Positions 27,194-34,911 are shown, counted from the stretch's first letter. The stretch: 64,000 bases of DNA from Pseudomonas sp. RC10 (GCF_038397775.1 NZ_CP151650.1:2852001-2916000), one strand, 5' to 3'. The notes: generated by a model not told the origin, from the sequence alone. Numbers and translations are program-made.

Positions 27194-27958
27194 ATGGAAT
27201 ACCTTTTAGAACTGGCTGCAAGCCCCACCGCGTGGATCGCCCTGGCCACGCTGGTGGTCATGGAAATTGTCCTCGGCATCGACAACCTGATCTTTATCTC
27301 GATCCTGACCAACAAGCTGCCGGTTCATCAGCGCACGAAGGCGCGCCGCATCGGCATCAGCATGGCGCTGATTCTGCGGCTGGGCTTGCTCAGCACGGTG
27401 GCGTGGATCGTCCAGTTGACCGAGCCGGTCATTGATGTGTTCGGTCAGGTGTTCTCGTGGAAAGACATGATCCTCATCGCCGGTGGCTTGTTCCTGGTGT
27501 GGAAGGCGACCACCGAAATTCATCACAGCATGGACATCAAGACCGAGGAAGAGGCCGCGATTTCCAAAACCGTCGTGATGAGCATGGCGGCCGCCATCGG
27601 GCAGATCCTCATGCTGGACCTGGTGTTCTCTATCGACAGCATCGTCACCGCCGTCGGCATGACCGAGCATTTGCCGATCATGGTCATCGCTGTGATTGCC
27701 GCTGTAATCGTGATGCTGGTCGCGTCCGAGCCCTTGGCGAAGTTCATTAACGAAAACCCGACGGTGGTCATGCTGGCCCTGGGCTTCTTGATCATGATCG
27801 GCATGACGCTGATTGCCGAAGGTTTCGGCGCTCACGTACCGAAGGGCTATGTCTACACGGCGATGGCGTTCTCGGCGCTGATCGAAGTGCTGAACATGCT
27901 GGTGCGTCGTTCCCGGCAGCGTAAGCTCGACGCGCAAGCAGCGGCGGTTAAAAGCTAA
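27194..27958 (+). CDS. TerC-family integral membrane protein
   Basis: 254 residues with seven or eight helices. [17 protein letters not shown] near residues 22-38 and [17 protein letters not shown] carry the paired acidic residues (Glu, Asp) typical of TerC proteins, implicated in metal-ion (Mn2+) efflux. It is of the YgdQ-like short type without CBS domains. The start [11 protein letters not shown] at 27194 is chosen over a 12-codon extension, although its ribosome site is weak. A strong terminator follows 15 bases after the stop. Confidence 0.88.
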   Translation: MEYLLELAASPTAWIALATLVVMEIVLGIDNLIFISILTNKLPVHQRTKARRIGISMALILRLGLLSTVAWIVQLTEPVIDVFGQVFSWKDMILIAGGLFLVWKATTEIHHSMDIKTEEEAAISKTVVMSMAAAIGQILMLDLVFSIDSIVTAVGMTEHLPIMVIAVIAAVIVMLVASEPLAKFINENPTVVMLALGFLIMIGMTLIAEGFGAHVPKGYVYTAMAFSALIEVLNMLVRRSRQRKLDAQAAAVKS

Positions 27959-27973
27959 AGGGCGGGCGTAATG

Positions 27974-28014
27974 AAAACGGTCGGGATGGGAACTCCATCA
28001 CCGACCGTTTTTTT
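27974..28014 (+). terminator. Rho-independent terminator after terC
   Basis: AAAACGGTCGG ... CCGACCGTTTT stem with a 16-base loop and a run of seven T residues. The symmetrical A/T ends could also stop leftward transcription from 28052. Confidence 0.9.
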
Positions 28015-28051
28015 AGGCTTTTTTTTGTGATCCGATCAGATCGGATGGGCG

Positions 28052-28231
28052 TCAATGCGCCGTGGCATGACGGGGTTTGCGCGCATTCATGGGCGCGGAT
28101 TTTGGGGTGGTTTCTGGGGTCCGATAATGCGGGTGATGACGACGGGAAATCCGCATCACCCCCCACAGCATGGCACCGGCCACAGCCAGCCAGGCAGCGA
28201 TCAACATCACAATGGTCATTCCGAGGCTCAT
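28052..28231 (-). CDS. Small single-pass membrane protein
   Basis: 59 residues: MSLGMTIVMLIAAWLAVAGA forms one membrane helix, followed by a His/Arg/Pro-rich cytoplasmic tail (RRHHPHY). GGAGGAAC lies directly upstream of the ATG at 28231, which supports real translation; the 40 further codons of open frame are unlikely. No family recognised. Confidence 0.65.
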   Translation of the reverse strand: MSLGMTIVMLIAAWLAVAGAMLWGVMRISRRHHPHYRTPETTPKSAPMNARKPRHATAH

Positions 28232-28450
28232 GTGTTCCTCCGGCTCTGCGCTCTTCGTTCTCTCAGTAATCGACAGTCTAGTACGTGGGTTGTTGCTGAA
28301 AATTGACCGATGGTAGGAATTCTGTGACCGATTTGTTCTATCCAGTTCCACCGACTGTGCAGAGAGGCTATACCCGGGCCCTCGGCGGCTCTATGATCGG
28401 CGTCCAGGCCGGGTTGCAGGTTGCCCCGGCACCTGACAAGTGAGTGAAGA

Positions 28451-29146
28451 ATGTCTCGAATGGAAGTCTCTGGAAGCAAACGGATGTGGTGGGGCCTGGC
28501 GTTGACGTTGATGCTGGCGGGGTGTGCCGACCCTCACGCGTACAAGCCGGGTTATCCGCCGGTCTATAAAAGCCTGCCGGACCGGGTCGAGCTCAACTCG
28601 GTGCCGTTCTTCCGGGGCAAGTCTTACCAGAGCGGACCGTTCGCGTTGGCGAGCATGCTGAGCGTGCGCGGCGTGCAGACCACGCCTGGCTTGCTGGAAA
28701 AGCCGCTGAAGCTGCCGGCGTCGGAGAAAACCCTCGAACTGAGCATGACGAACGTGGCGCGCGAATACGGTTTCGTGGTGTACCCGGTCGATCATCAACT
28801 GCCTGATCTGCTGGCGCAGGTGTCCGCCGGTTATCCGGTCATGGTGCGGTTCAGCGAGGGCTCGTTCTGGTGGAAAGAGCAACGCTATGGCGTGCTTGTC
28901 GGGTTCAACCAGAACAAACGCAACATGCTGATCTACACCGGGCTGGGCCGCTTGACCGTGAGTTTCGACGAGTTCACTTCGGACTGGGACAACGCGGGCA
29001 ACTGGGCGATTTTGGTGCAGGGGCCTCGTCAGTTGCCGTCCCCGGTGGATCGCGAACGTTGGCTCAAGGCTGCGAATGATCTCGCGCAGGCGGGGCAGGA
29101 GCAGGCGGCGGGTGAGGCGGTGAAGGCGTTGAATGCCGCGCATTGA
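28451..29146 (+). CDS. C39-peptidase-like lipoprotein lacking catalytic residues
   Basis: 231 residues. The signal peptide ends in the lipobox MLAGC (Cys25), so it is a lipoprotein. The region 48-170 follows the C39 papain-like fold: VPFFRGKSYQSGPFALASML aligns with the usual QCGPxALA motif, but Ser61 replaces the catalytic Cys, and Arg145 (EQRYGVLVGF) replaces the catalytic His. The C-terminal 40 residues form an Ala/Gln-rich helix. Probably a non-enzymatic binding or scaffold protein of the envelope. The start is the first ATG; the later in-frame ATG (Met12) would remove the positive n-region. Confidence 0.72.
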   Translation: MSRMEVSGSKRMWWGLALTLMLAGCADPHAYKPGYPPVYKSLPDRVELNSVPFFRGKSYQSGPFALASMLSVRGVQTTPGLLEKPLKLPASEKTLELSMTNVAREYGFVVYPVDHQLPDLLAQVSAGYPVMVRFSEGSFWWKEQRYGVLVGFNQNKRNMLIYTGLGRLTVSFDEFTSDWDNAGNWAILVQGPRQLPSPVDRERWLKAANDLAQAGQEQAAGEAVKALNAAH

Positions 29147-29230
29147 GAATGCGGCCTACGCCAGCACGTCGATGATGGGCATTTTGGCTACAGGGTTCAG
29201 GTCGGGCGCAAGAAGCCCGGCGCAGCCCAC

Positions 29231-29336
29231 CTGTGGGAGCGAATTCATTCGCGAATAGGCCCGTGCAGGCCACGCACCTCCAGCGCCTGAAAGATCTTTC
29301 GTCGGATTGCCGCCCAGAATGACTTCGCTTTCACAG
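29231..29336. repeat. REPIN, type 1, right arm degraded
   Basis: Intact left arm CTGTGGGAGCGAATTCATTC (29231-29250) and a decayed partner GAATGACTTCGCTTTCACAG about 60 bases on. The mismatches suggest an old insertion. Confidence 0.7.
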
Positions 29337-29398
29337 TGGAAAACACGTCATAAAGGGGGCATCTCATCGCCCCCGAGACCTTTTGCCGCGTGGATTGA

Positions 29399-30682
29399 TC
29401 AGAACCCCAGCTTGTCCCGCAAACTGTAATACCAGGCACCCAGCGCCGTCAGCGGCGTGCGCAGCAGCTGCCCGCCAGGGAAGGGGTAGTGCGGCAGTCC
29501 GGCGAACGCATCGAAGCGCTCCGCCTGCCCGCGCAGCGCTTCGGCCAGCACTTTGCCCGCCAAGTGGGTGTACGTCACCCCATGGCCGCTGCAACCCTGC
29601 GAGTAATAGATGTTGTCGCCCAGACGGCCGACTTGTGGTAGGCGCGACAGGGTCAGCAGGAAATTGCCGGTCCACGCGTAATCGATTTTCACGTCCTTCA
29701 GCTGCGGAAACGCTTTGAGCATTTTGGGACGGATGATGGATTCGATGTTCGCCGGGTCGCGCGCGCCATATACCACGCCGCCGCCGAAGATCAGGCGCTT
29801 GTCAGCGGAAAGACGGTAATAATCCAGCAGGTAATTGCAGTCTTCGACGCAGTAGTCTTGCGGCAACAGCGTGCTCGCAAGCTCCTCGCTCAGCGGCTCG
29901 GTCGTGATGACCTGCGTGCCGCACGGCATCGATTTCGCGGCCAGTTCCGGTACCAGATTGCCCAGATAAGCATTGCCCGCAACGATGATGAACTTCGCCC
30001 GCACCTTGCCTTGGGCGGTGTGCACCACCGGGCTGGCGCCACGATCGATCTTGATGGCGGCCGATTGCTCGTAAATCACGCCGCCCAGCGACTCGACGAC
30101 CGCCGCTTCACCGAGTGCCAGGTTCAGCGGATGGATGTGGCCGCCGCTCATGTCCAGCATGCCGCCGATGTATTCATCGCAGGCCACCACTTCGCGGATG
30201 CGGCGTTGGTCCATCAGCTCCAGCTGGGTATGGCCATAGCGCTCCCAGAGTTTTTTCTGCGCCTCCAGATGACCCATTTGCTTAGGGGTGATGGCTGCGA
30301 ACACACCGCCGTCTTTCAGGTCGCACTGAATCTGGTATTTGGCCACGCGTTCACGGATGATACGTCCGCCTTCAAACGCCATCTCGCCCATCAACTGCGC
30401 CTGTCTTGCACCGACCGTGCGCTCGATGACGTCGATGTCGCGGCTGTAACTGTTGACGATCTGGCCACCGTTCCGGCCCGACGCGCCGAAGCCTACCTTG
30501 GCCGCTTCCAGCACCGTGACCTTGAAGCCGTTCTCCAACAGGAATAGCGCGCTCGACAGCCCGGTATAACCGGCGCCGATCACGCACACATCCGTCTCCA
30601 CCTCGCCTTGCAGCGACGGACGTTCAGGGGCGTGATTGGCGGACGCGGCGTAATAAGACTGAGGGTAAGCGGTGTTCGTCAT
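29399..30682 (-). CDS. FAD-dependent oxidoreductase, gamma-glutamylputrescine oxidase type (PuuB/PauB)
   Basis: 427 residues. The N-terminal Rossmann motif VIGAGYTGLSSALFLLE lies near residue 34, followed by GFGASGRNGGQIVNSYSRD, which is typical of the PuuB/PauB group of the DAO family. The C-terminal FAD-contact YYSQGCSGHGVTYTHLAGK is present. These flavoenzymes oxidise gamma-glutamylated putrescine or related polyamines to aldehydes for GABA formation. No other puu/pau gene is adjacent, so the exact substrate is inferred from family only. It is divergent from the tRNA-Val gene. Confidence 0.85.
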   Translation of the reverse strand: MTNTAYPQSYYAASANHAPERPSLQGEVETDVCVIGAGYTGLSSALFLLENGFKVTVLEAAKVGFGASGRNGGQIVNSYSRDIDVIERTVGARQAQLMGEMAFEGGRIIRERVAKYQIQCDLKDGGVFAAITPKQMGHLEAQKKLWERYGHTQLELMDQRRIREVVACDEYIGGMLDMSGGHIHPLNLALGEAAVVESLGGVIYEQSAAIKIDRGASPVVHTAQGKVRAKFIIVAGNAYLGNLVPELAAKSMPCGTQVITTEPLSEELASTLLPQDYCVEDCNYLLDYYRLSADKRLIFGGGVVYGARDPANIESIIRPKMLKAFPQLKDVKIDYAWTGNFLLTLSRLPQVGRLGDNIYYSQGCSGHGVTYTHLAGKVLAEALRGQAERFDAFAGLPHYPFPGGQLLRTPLTALGAWYYSLRDKLGF

Positions 30683-30845
30683 CGAGTGGCCCTGTTTAAT
30701 ATTTTTTACGAATGGGGCGATCCTACCTGAGATAAATGGCGGTCACCAGCGGGAAAAAGGCCGTTGGGTGTCTTATATATGTGCCACTTGGCATGAGTGT
30801 TCTGCAAAAAACGATAGTTATCAGCCGGTTAGAAAAAATACCCCG

Positions 30846-30873
30846 TTGACAGGCTGTTGAATATCCGTAGAAT
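30846..30873 (+). promoter_or_regulatory. Sigma-70 promoter of the first tRNA-Val
   Basis: TTGACA (30846-30851), 16-base spacer, TAGAAT (30868-30873), 13 bases before the tRNA. The second tRNA-Val copy has the same arrangement at 34871-34898. Confidence 0.8.
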
Positions 30874-30886
30874 GCCGCTCCACAGC

Positions 30887-30963
30887 AGGCACGTAGCTCA
30901 GTTGGTTAGAGCACCACCTTGACATGGTGGGGGTCGTTGGTTCGAGTCCAATCGCGCCTACCA
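30887..30963 (+). tRNA. tRNA-Val(GAC)
   Basis: 77 nt including an encoded CCA end. The acceptor arms AGGCACG/CGCGCCT pair except for one A-C mismatch; the D arm is GCTC-AGTTGGTTA-GAGC, the anticodon arm is CCACC-TTGACAT-GGTGG with anticodon GAC, and the T loop is TTCGAGT. Identical in sequence to the copy at 34912. Its 3' 50 bases are repeated at 33829-33878, marking it as an integration site. Confidence 0.96.
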
Positions 30964-30992
30964 GTTGTAAGCCCCGAAATACGCGGGCTGTA

Positions 30993-31025
30993 GAAGGGCG
31001 ATCAGAAATGGTCGCCCTTTTTTTT
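30993..31025 (+). terminator. Rho-independent terminator after the first tRNA-Val
   Basis: AAGGGCGATC-AGAAAT-GGTCGCCCTT stem followed by a T-run. It belongs to the element side of attL and resembles the terminator at 33909, so tRNA transcription still ends properly after the insertion. Confidence 0.85.
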
Positions 31026-31034
31026 GCAAAACTT

Positions 31035-31047
31035 TTGCAAAACCCCC
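31035..31047 (+). repeat. Candidate integrase arm-type site, left
   Basis: TTGCAAAACCCCC, with a second TTGCAAAAC just before it at 31024. The same 13 bases occur at 33714-33726 near attR. Confidence 0.55.
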
Positions 31048-31096
31048 ACCCATATTTCGGGTAAGAGGTGCATTTCTGGCCCGGCCTGCGAGGGCA

Positions 31097-31210
31097 GAGG
31101 GCGAGTCCTGCACCTACCTCGACGTACTCGATTTCCTTGGTGCGATGTCCCACCTGGTATTCTTTCGTCATCTTCTCATCAGCGTGGCCCATGAGAGCCT
31201 GAACATGATC
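31097..31210 (-). pseudogene. Tyrosine integrase, C-terminal remnant
   Basis: About 38 codons on the minus strand read DHVQALMGHADEKMTKEYQ and then VEYVEV-like residues, which is the box II end of a phage-type tyrosine recombinase with the conserved His (GHAD) and nucleophile Tyr (KEYQ). Everything upstream, including the Arg of box I and the arm-binding domain, is absent. Its position and orientation next to attL are those expected of the element's own integrase. The frame stays open through the tRNA to 30821, but that stretch is antisense to the tRNA and meaningless. Confidence 0.78.
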
Positions 31211-31387
31211 CGCGAGCGCGGCGCGCTGTCCGACATTCTCGTCGGCAACATCGCCGCCGCGATCGACAAGGTGTCGAACATCTGCGCAAGTCTGCCAGGT
31301 GCTGGTTATGGCAAGCACGAACACCGGCTAGAAGATTTGCTGGCGCGATATCAGGCGGCGGGCGGGATACTGGCCCCTTCGGTTTAA
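31205..31387 (+). pseudogene. Truncated ORF fused at the integrase breakpoint
   Basis: 60 codons opening at an ATG that lies within the integrase scrap and ending GGILAPSV. Residues such as SDILVGNIAAAIDKV and GKHEHRLEDLLARYQAAGG look like a genuine protein C-terminus, but no ribosome site is present and I recognise no family. It is probably the 3' end of a gene deleted together with most of the element. Confidence 0.4.
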
Positions 31388-31527
31388 TCGAATGCATCCA
31401 TCCATCATTTCAGGTGATGAAAGAGTGAATTGTGGTGGGCGCGAGTTCTGCACCAAAAAAGATCGGCAGATACTCCATCGCCTGGCCATAGGCCAACCCT
31501 CTTTTCTTAATCTTGATGGAAAACCCC

Positions 31528-31968
31528 ATGCTCGGTCGCACGTTCCCCCTAGCTGTTCTCATCAGTTTCGCCACTGCTTTTTCTTCGGCCTTCGCCGCTT
31601 CTAACGCTGCGCCAGATACCACCCTGACGGTACCCGTCAGTGCAATGCACTTCTATCAGAACAAAGAGGGGCTGACTATTGCGAATGGCTGGGGCGACCC
31701 AGCAACGGGAGAGCACAGTAACTTCATCAAAATGCCGGGTAATACGGCAAGCCCGCTGCATAGTCACAGTTTCAGCTATTACGGTGTTGTCATTAATGGC
31801 GTCGTTGCAAATGAGCCTGCCGTTAATTCACCAGACCATCCCTTGGCTGCCGGATCGTACTGGTATCAAAAAGGCGGCGAATCGCACGTCACCAAATGCA
31901 TATCTCAGACAGAATGCCTGTTCTTCGTGACATCCAAAGGCGCGTTCGATTTCAGCAAAACTAAATGA
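31528..31968 (+). CDS. Exported cupin-like (DUF4437-type) protein
   Basis: 146 residues. The signal peptide MLGRTFPLAVLISFATAFSS is cut near AFA-ASN. The mature protein is a small beta-barrel with a cupin-like metal-site pattern HSHSFSYYGVVINGVV and a late GGESHVTKC. The ATG at 31528 is preferred because GGAAAACCCC precedes it and the signal peptide starts there; ATG 31516 is in frame but lacks a ribosome site. It is the first cargo gene of the tRNA-Val element; the next gene starts 24 bases later. Its role is unknown. Confidence 0.7.
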   Translation: MLGRTFPLAVLISFATAFSSAFAASNAAPDTTLTVPVSAMHFYQNKEGLTIANGWGDPATGEHSNFIKMPGNTASPLHSHSFSYYGVVINGVVANEPAVNSPDHPLAAGSYWYQKGGESHVTKCISQTECLFFVTSKGAFDFSKTK

Positions 31969-31991
31969 GTGGCGTTGATCCAGGAGGTGAT

Positions 31992-33089
31992 ATGTCTAAA
32001 TCCGACGATCATGGGCAAAACCCATTGTTCGAACCCATCCGGGTAGGTCCGTATCTGTTGCGTAATCGTATCGTCAAATCGCCAATGTCGCGCATGCGTG
32101 CCGCGCAAAACGATATGCCAACAACCCTCATGGCCGAGTATTACAGCCAGCGAGCAAGTGCCGGTCTGATCATCACTGAATCAGTGCAGATATCGCGTCA
32201 GGGCAAGGGTTATCGCAACTCTCCTGGCATTTATAACGACGAGCAGATGAGGGCTTGGAAAACCATCGCAGACGGCGTGCACGCGCGCGGCGCGGTGATC
32301 TTTATGCAATTGTGGCATTGCGGCAGGCTCTCTCACCCAGATCTACAGCTGAATGGTGGCCAACCTGTTGGTCCTTCAGCTATTCGGCCTAACGTAGAGG
32401 TCTACACCGACTCCGGCCCGCAAGCGGTGCCAGAGCCCCACGAAATGGACTCTGACGAAATCGCGCAGGTTGTTGATCAGTATTTTCAAGCTTCGCTACG
32501 GGCCAAGAAAGCCAACGTCGACGGCATTGAGGTCCATGCAGGGAATGGTTTCTTGCTGGATCAATTTCTTCGAGATGGCACCAATCGACGAACAGATCAT
32601 TACGGAGGCTCTGTCGAAAACCGAGTTCGGCTTCTGATCGAGGTCGTGGAAGCGATCATCCCGATCTGGGGGGCCGATAGAATTGGTGTAAAGATGTCTC
32701 CGCTGTCGACCTACGGCGATATCCGTGACAGCAGCCCCGAAGCGCTGTACTCGCATCTGGTTAGTCGACTGAACGGGTATGGGCTGGCCTATCTGCATTT
32801 CGCGGAAGGGGAGTTGCTGTCCAGTCGAGATGTTCCGGGTTTGGATTTCGCTCGATTACGCAGGATGTTTCATGGCCCCGTCATTGGCAACAACTGTTAC
32901 GACTTGGTCCAAGCCACCGAAGCACTGCAAAGTGGCAAAGTCGACATGATTGCCTTCGCTCGCTTATTCGCCGCCAACCCAGATCTCGTTGAGCGGTTTC
33001 GACTCGGTGCTGAATTAAATGAGCTTGACGTGACTACGTTGCAGTCCGGCGGAGCCAAAGGTTACACAGATTACCCAAAGCTGCTTTAG
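31992..33089 (+). CDS. Old Yellow Enzyme-family NADH:flavin oxidoreductase
   Basis: 365 residues, FMN-dependent TIM barrel. Substrate-anion pair His182/Asn185 (VHAGNGFLLDQFL), the FMN-contact MQLWHCGR near 105-112 and TDHYGGSVENR are all present. Such enzymes reduce activated alkenes, nitro compounds or nitrate esters using NAD(P)H. The start has an excellent ribosome site, AGGAGGTGAT, before the ATG at 31992. Second cargo gene of the element and co-directional with the cupin and DinB genes. Confidence 0.9.
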   Translation: MSKSDDHGQNPLFEPIRVGPYLLRNRIVKSPMSRMRAAQNDMPTTLMAEYYSQRASAGLIITESVQISRQGKGYRNSPGIYNDEQMRAWKTIADGVHARGAVIFMQLWHCGRLSHPDLQLNGGQPVGPSAIRPNVEVYTDSGPQAVPEPHEMDSDEIAQVVDQYFQASLRAKKANVDGIEVHAGNGFLLDQFLRDGTNRRTDHYGGSVENRVRLLIEVVEAIIPIWGADRIGVKMSPLSTYGDIRDSSPEALYSHLVSRLNGYGLAYLHFAEGELLSSRDVPGLDFARLRRMFHGPVIGNNCYDLVQATEALQSGKVDMIAFARLFAANPDLVERFRLGAELNELDVTTLQSGGAKGYTDYPKLL

Positions 33090-33147
33090 AACAGCTGTCG
33101 AAAACTGCGGATTCACTGTAATTATCCCGTATAAGGACTTGACCTTC

Positions 33148-33642
33148 ATGTTCGAAGCAATGTTCAAATTCAAGCAGAAATCCAATCGTGAAGCACTTGA
33201 GGGCCTTGCCAAATCAGGTACTGAAATAAGCCAGCCTGATGGCCTTACTGCATTCCGATTCATGAACCACATAAATGTTGTAGATCAGATTTTCAAGGCG
33301 CATCTCACAAACACGCCCCATCCTTTTGAGGCCGCGAACACGCCGGAAACTCCAAGCCTCGATGAGCTTCGAGCGCGAATTACAGAGCTTGATGAGTGGT
33401 TCGTTGGTTACGCGTCGTCGATGACGACAGAGCAATTGAATGAGCCAATCGAATTTACTTTCACTGACGGCAAACAAGGTCGCATGTTGCGGGAAGAAAT
33501 CCTGCTCCATGTTTTGGCTCACGGGATTTACCACCGAGGAGCCGTAGGATTGATCTTGCAACGGCAGGGTGCGATGCCGCCTCCCGAGACGTTTACACGG
33601 TACCTGCATGAGTTGGAGCCGTTCAGGCGAGACGCCGTTTGA
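33148..33642 (+). CDS. DinB-family protein (putative metal-dependent four-helix bundle)
   Basis: 164 residues. The three-His pattern of DinB proteins is visible: MNHINVVDQIF early, and HVLAHGIYHRGAVG, where the last two His are spaced as usual. FTDGKQGRMLREEILLHVLA between them is typical. DinB-like proteins include thiol transferases and damage-inducible proteins of unknown substrate. The start at 33148 follows AAGGACTTGACCTTC. It is the third cargo gene and the last one before attR. Confidence 0.85.
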   Translation: MFEAMFKFKQKSNREALEGLAKSGTEISQPDGLTAFRFMNHINVVDQIFKAHLTNTPHPFEAANTPETPSLDELRARITELDEWFVGYASSMTTEQLNEPIEFTFTDGKQGRMLREEILLHVLAHGIYHRGAVGLILQRQGAMPPPETFTRYLHELEPFRRDAV

Positions 33643-33713
33643 TAGATGGCCTGATACTGGCGAAAACTCAAACGTTCACACGTTAACCGAACACTTATTC
33701 AGGCCTGAAGAAT

Positions 33714-33726
33714 TTGCAAAACCCCC
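33714..33726 (+). repeat. Candidate integrase arm-type site, right
   Basis: TTGCAAAACCCCC, identical to 31035-31047, about 100 bases inside attR. Paired arm sites at both ends fit an integrase-dependent element. Confidence 0.5.
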
Positions 33727-33828
33727 TCGTAAGTTATTGATTCTTATGGAGTGAAAGGGGCGTTTTTGAAGGTGGCCGTTTAGGTGGTGATTTCCAATGA
33801 AATCAGCAAGTTAGATGTGATTTGCCGC

Positions 33829-33878
33829 CCACCTTGACATGGCGGGGGTCGTTGGTTCGAGTCCAATCGCGCCTACCA
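33829..33878 (+). repeat. attR: orphan 3' half of tRNA-Val
   Basis: Carries the anticodon arm (CCACCTTGACATGGCGGG), T arm and acceptor 3' strand with CCA, but has no D arm, no acceptor 5' strand and no promoter. One base differs from attL (C for T in the anticodon stem). It is the displaced 3' end of the original tRNA gene. Confidence 0.88.
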
Positions 33879-33908
33879 AACAAATCCGCTCTGCTGGGCG
33901 GTCATGAG

Positions 33909-33938
33909 AAGGGCGATCCGAGAGGGTCGCCCTTTTTT
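33909..33938 (+). terminator. Rho-independent terminator (original tRNA-Val terminator)
   Basis: AAGGGCGATCC-GAGA-GGGTCGCCCTT stem and T-run. It now lies behind attR. Together with the attR flank it accounts for the 324-base gap 33643-33966. Confidence 0.85.
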
Positions 33939-33966
33939 GTTGTCGAACGTGTCGAGCCTGAACACG

Positions 33967-34203
33967 CTAGGTCTCCGCTTTTCCCCGCGTAATCCGTCCC
34001 GCCTTGATCTCATCCACATACGCCCGTAACCGATCCGCGTCCTTGTACTGCTGGTTCATCAGGTGCAGCACCGCCACGACGTCTACATCGTTGATACGCT
34101 CGGCCAAACGGCTGATTTCCCCGGCTGTGCGTTCAAGATTACCGGCGATGGCGTTGAGGTCGCGCTTGAGTTCCAGCGCTGATTTTTTCATTCCCACGAT
34201 CAT
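33967..34203 (-). CDS. Small helical protein of unknown function
   Basis: 78 residues, entirely helical and charged, with heptad-like LERTAGEISRLAERIND and a conserved-looking VAVLHLMNQQYKDADRLRAY. No family recognised. The ATG at 34203 has GGGGAAC just before it; an alternative ATG at 34191 is four codons in. It lies just outside the attR boundary, so it is probably core genome rather than cargo. Confidence 0.65.
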   Translation of the reverse strand: MIVGMKKSALELKRDLNAIAGNLERTAGEISRLAERINDVDVVAVLHLMNQQYKDADRLRAYVDEIKAGRITRGKAET

Positions 34204-34305
34204 GTTCCCCAGCTATCGACAGGGCAGGGCGAGAGGTTCTGCCTTTAATACCCCTGCGATGTAACAGGGATGTGATGATACGTCAGTTCCGGCTTTTTTC
34301 CGGCC

Positions 34306-34333
34306 ATGAAAAAGGCGCCGATCGGGCGCCTTT
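34306..34333 (-). terminator. Rho-independent terminator (leftward)
   Basis: AAAGGCGCC-GATC-GGGCGCCTTT stem-loop followed on the minus strand by TTTTTC. It ends the leftward gene at 34353-34700. Confidence 0.8.
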
Positions 34334-34352
34334 TCATGAGAGGGGGCCTGGG

Positions 34353-34700
34353 TCAGCCACCAGCACCGCCTGCGCTGGAGGAGCCGCCTGACGAGCCTTT
34401 GGAACCGCTGCCAGACGAACCGCTGCCGGTGGTTGAGCCGCCTGGCAAATCGACGTCATTGCTGCCGCCGGTGCCGTTGCTCATTGCGCCGGTGTTCATG
34501 CCGCGACGAATGCCGTTGGCTGGATTCGCTGGGTCCATGTCAGTACCTTGTCGTTCGATGTCCGCGCCTTGTGTCCGTGGATCCTGGCCCGTCTGCGAGG
34601 GGGGTGGTCCCACGGAGGGAGACGCCGCGCCAGCCAGCGCTGCCATCGAACCACACGCCAGCGCACAACCCAGCGCCAGTGCCGCAAATGATTTGTTCAT
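34353..34700 (-). CDS. Secreted Gly/Ser-rich protein
   Basis: 115 residues. Signal peptide MNKSFAALALGCALACGSMA cut near ALA-GAA, then a low-complexity mature part ending in Gly/Ser repeats (GSGSSGSGSKGSSGGSSSAG). GGAG lies eight bases upstream of the ATG at 34700; the 28 codons further upstream are unsupported. No function recognised. It has its own terminator. Confidence 0.72.
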   Translation of the reverse strand: MNKSFAALALGCALACGSMAALAGAASPSVGPPPSQTGQDPRTQGADIERQGTDMDPANPANGIRRGMNTGAMSNGTGGSNDVDLPGGSTTGSGSSGSGSKGSSGGSSSAGGAGG

Positions 34701-34870
34701 CGGGAGATCTCCATGTCTAGGGTCCTGTCTTGACTTGGGCTCTCGGGAATCGAACGGAGTGCCGTCATGGCGACCAACGGTCATGGGGCGGATCGGAGCG
34801 CGGTGGAAACGCGTCCGCGACGCCTCTGCAAAAAATTCGCATATTCATAGGGTTAACGTGAAAAAAGACG

Positions 34871-34898
34871 TTGACACACATTTGAATATCCGTAGAAT
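34871..34898 (+). promoter_or_regulatory. Sigma-70 promoter of the second tRNA-Val
   Basis: TTGACA (34871-34876), 16-base spacer, TAGAAT (34893-34898), 13 bases before the tRNA. The segment TTGAATATCCGTAGAATGCC is shared with the first copy. Confidence 0.8.
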
Positions 34899-34911
34899 GC
34901 CGACCCACAGC

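Larger units (their letters stand above)
30914..33878 (+). mobile_element. Decayed integrative element inserted in tRNA-Val (attL to attR)
   Basis: A 50-bp near-perfect direct repeat (one mismatch, T to C) bounds the segment: 30914-30963 inside the intact tRNA and 33829-33878 as an orphan 3' tRNA fragment. The sequence after the orphan fragment (AAACAAATCCGCTCTGCTGGG and a terminator) matches what follows the second tRNA-Val at 34989, so that was the original downstream flank. Inside are an integrase C-terminal remnant next to attL, repeated TTGCAAAACCCCC motifs near both ends, and three cargo genes. At 2.9 kb without a whole integrase it cannot excise by itself. Confidence 0.82.

Noticed and set aside
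30821-31090. Minus-strand reading VGAIGLEPTTPTMSRWCSNQ across the tRNA-Val gene (and again at 34765-34989)
   Set aside because: This is the antisense translation of tRNA-Val(GAC), a known false protein; only the integrase scrap further upstream in the first frame is meaningful.
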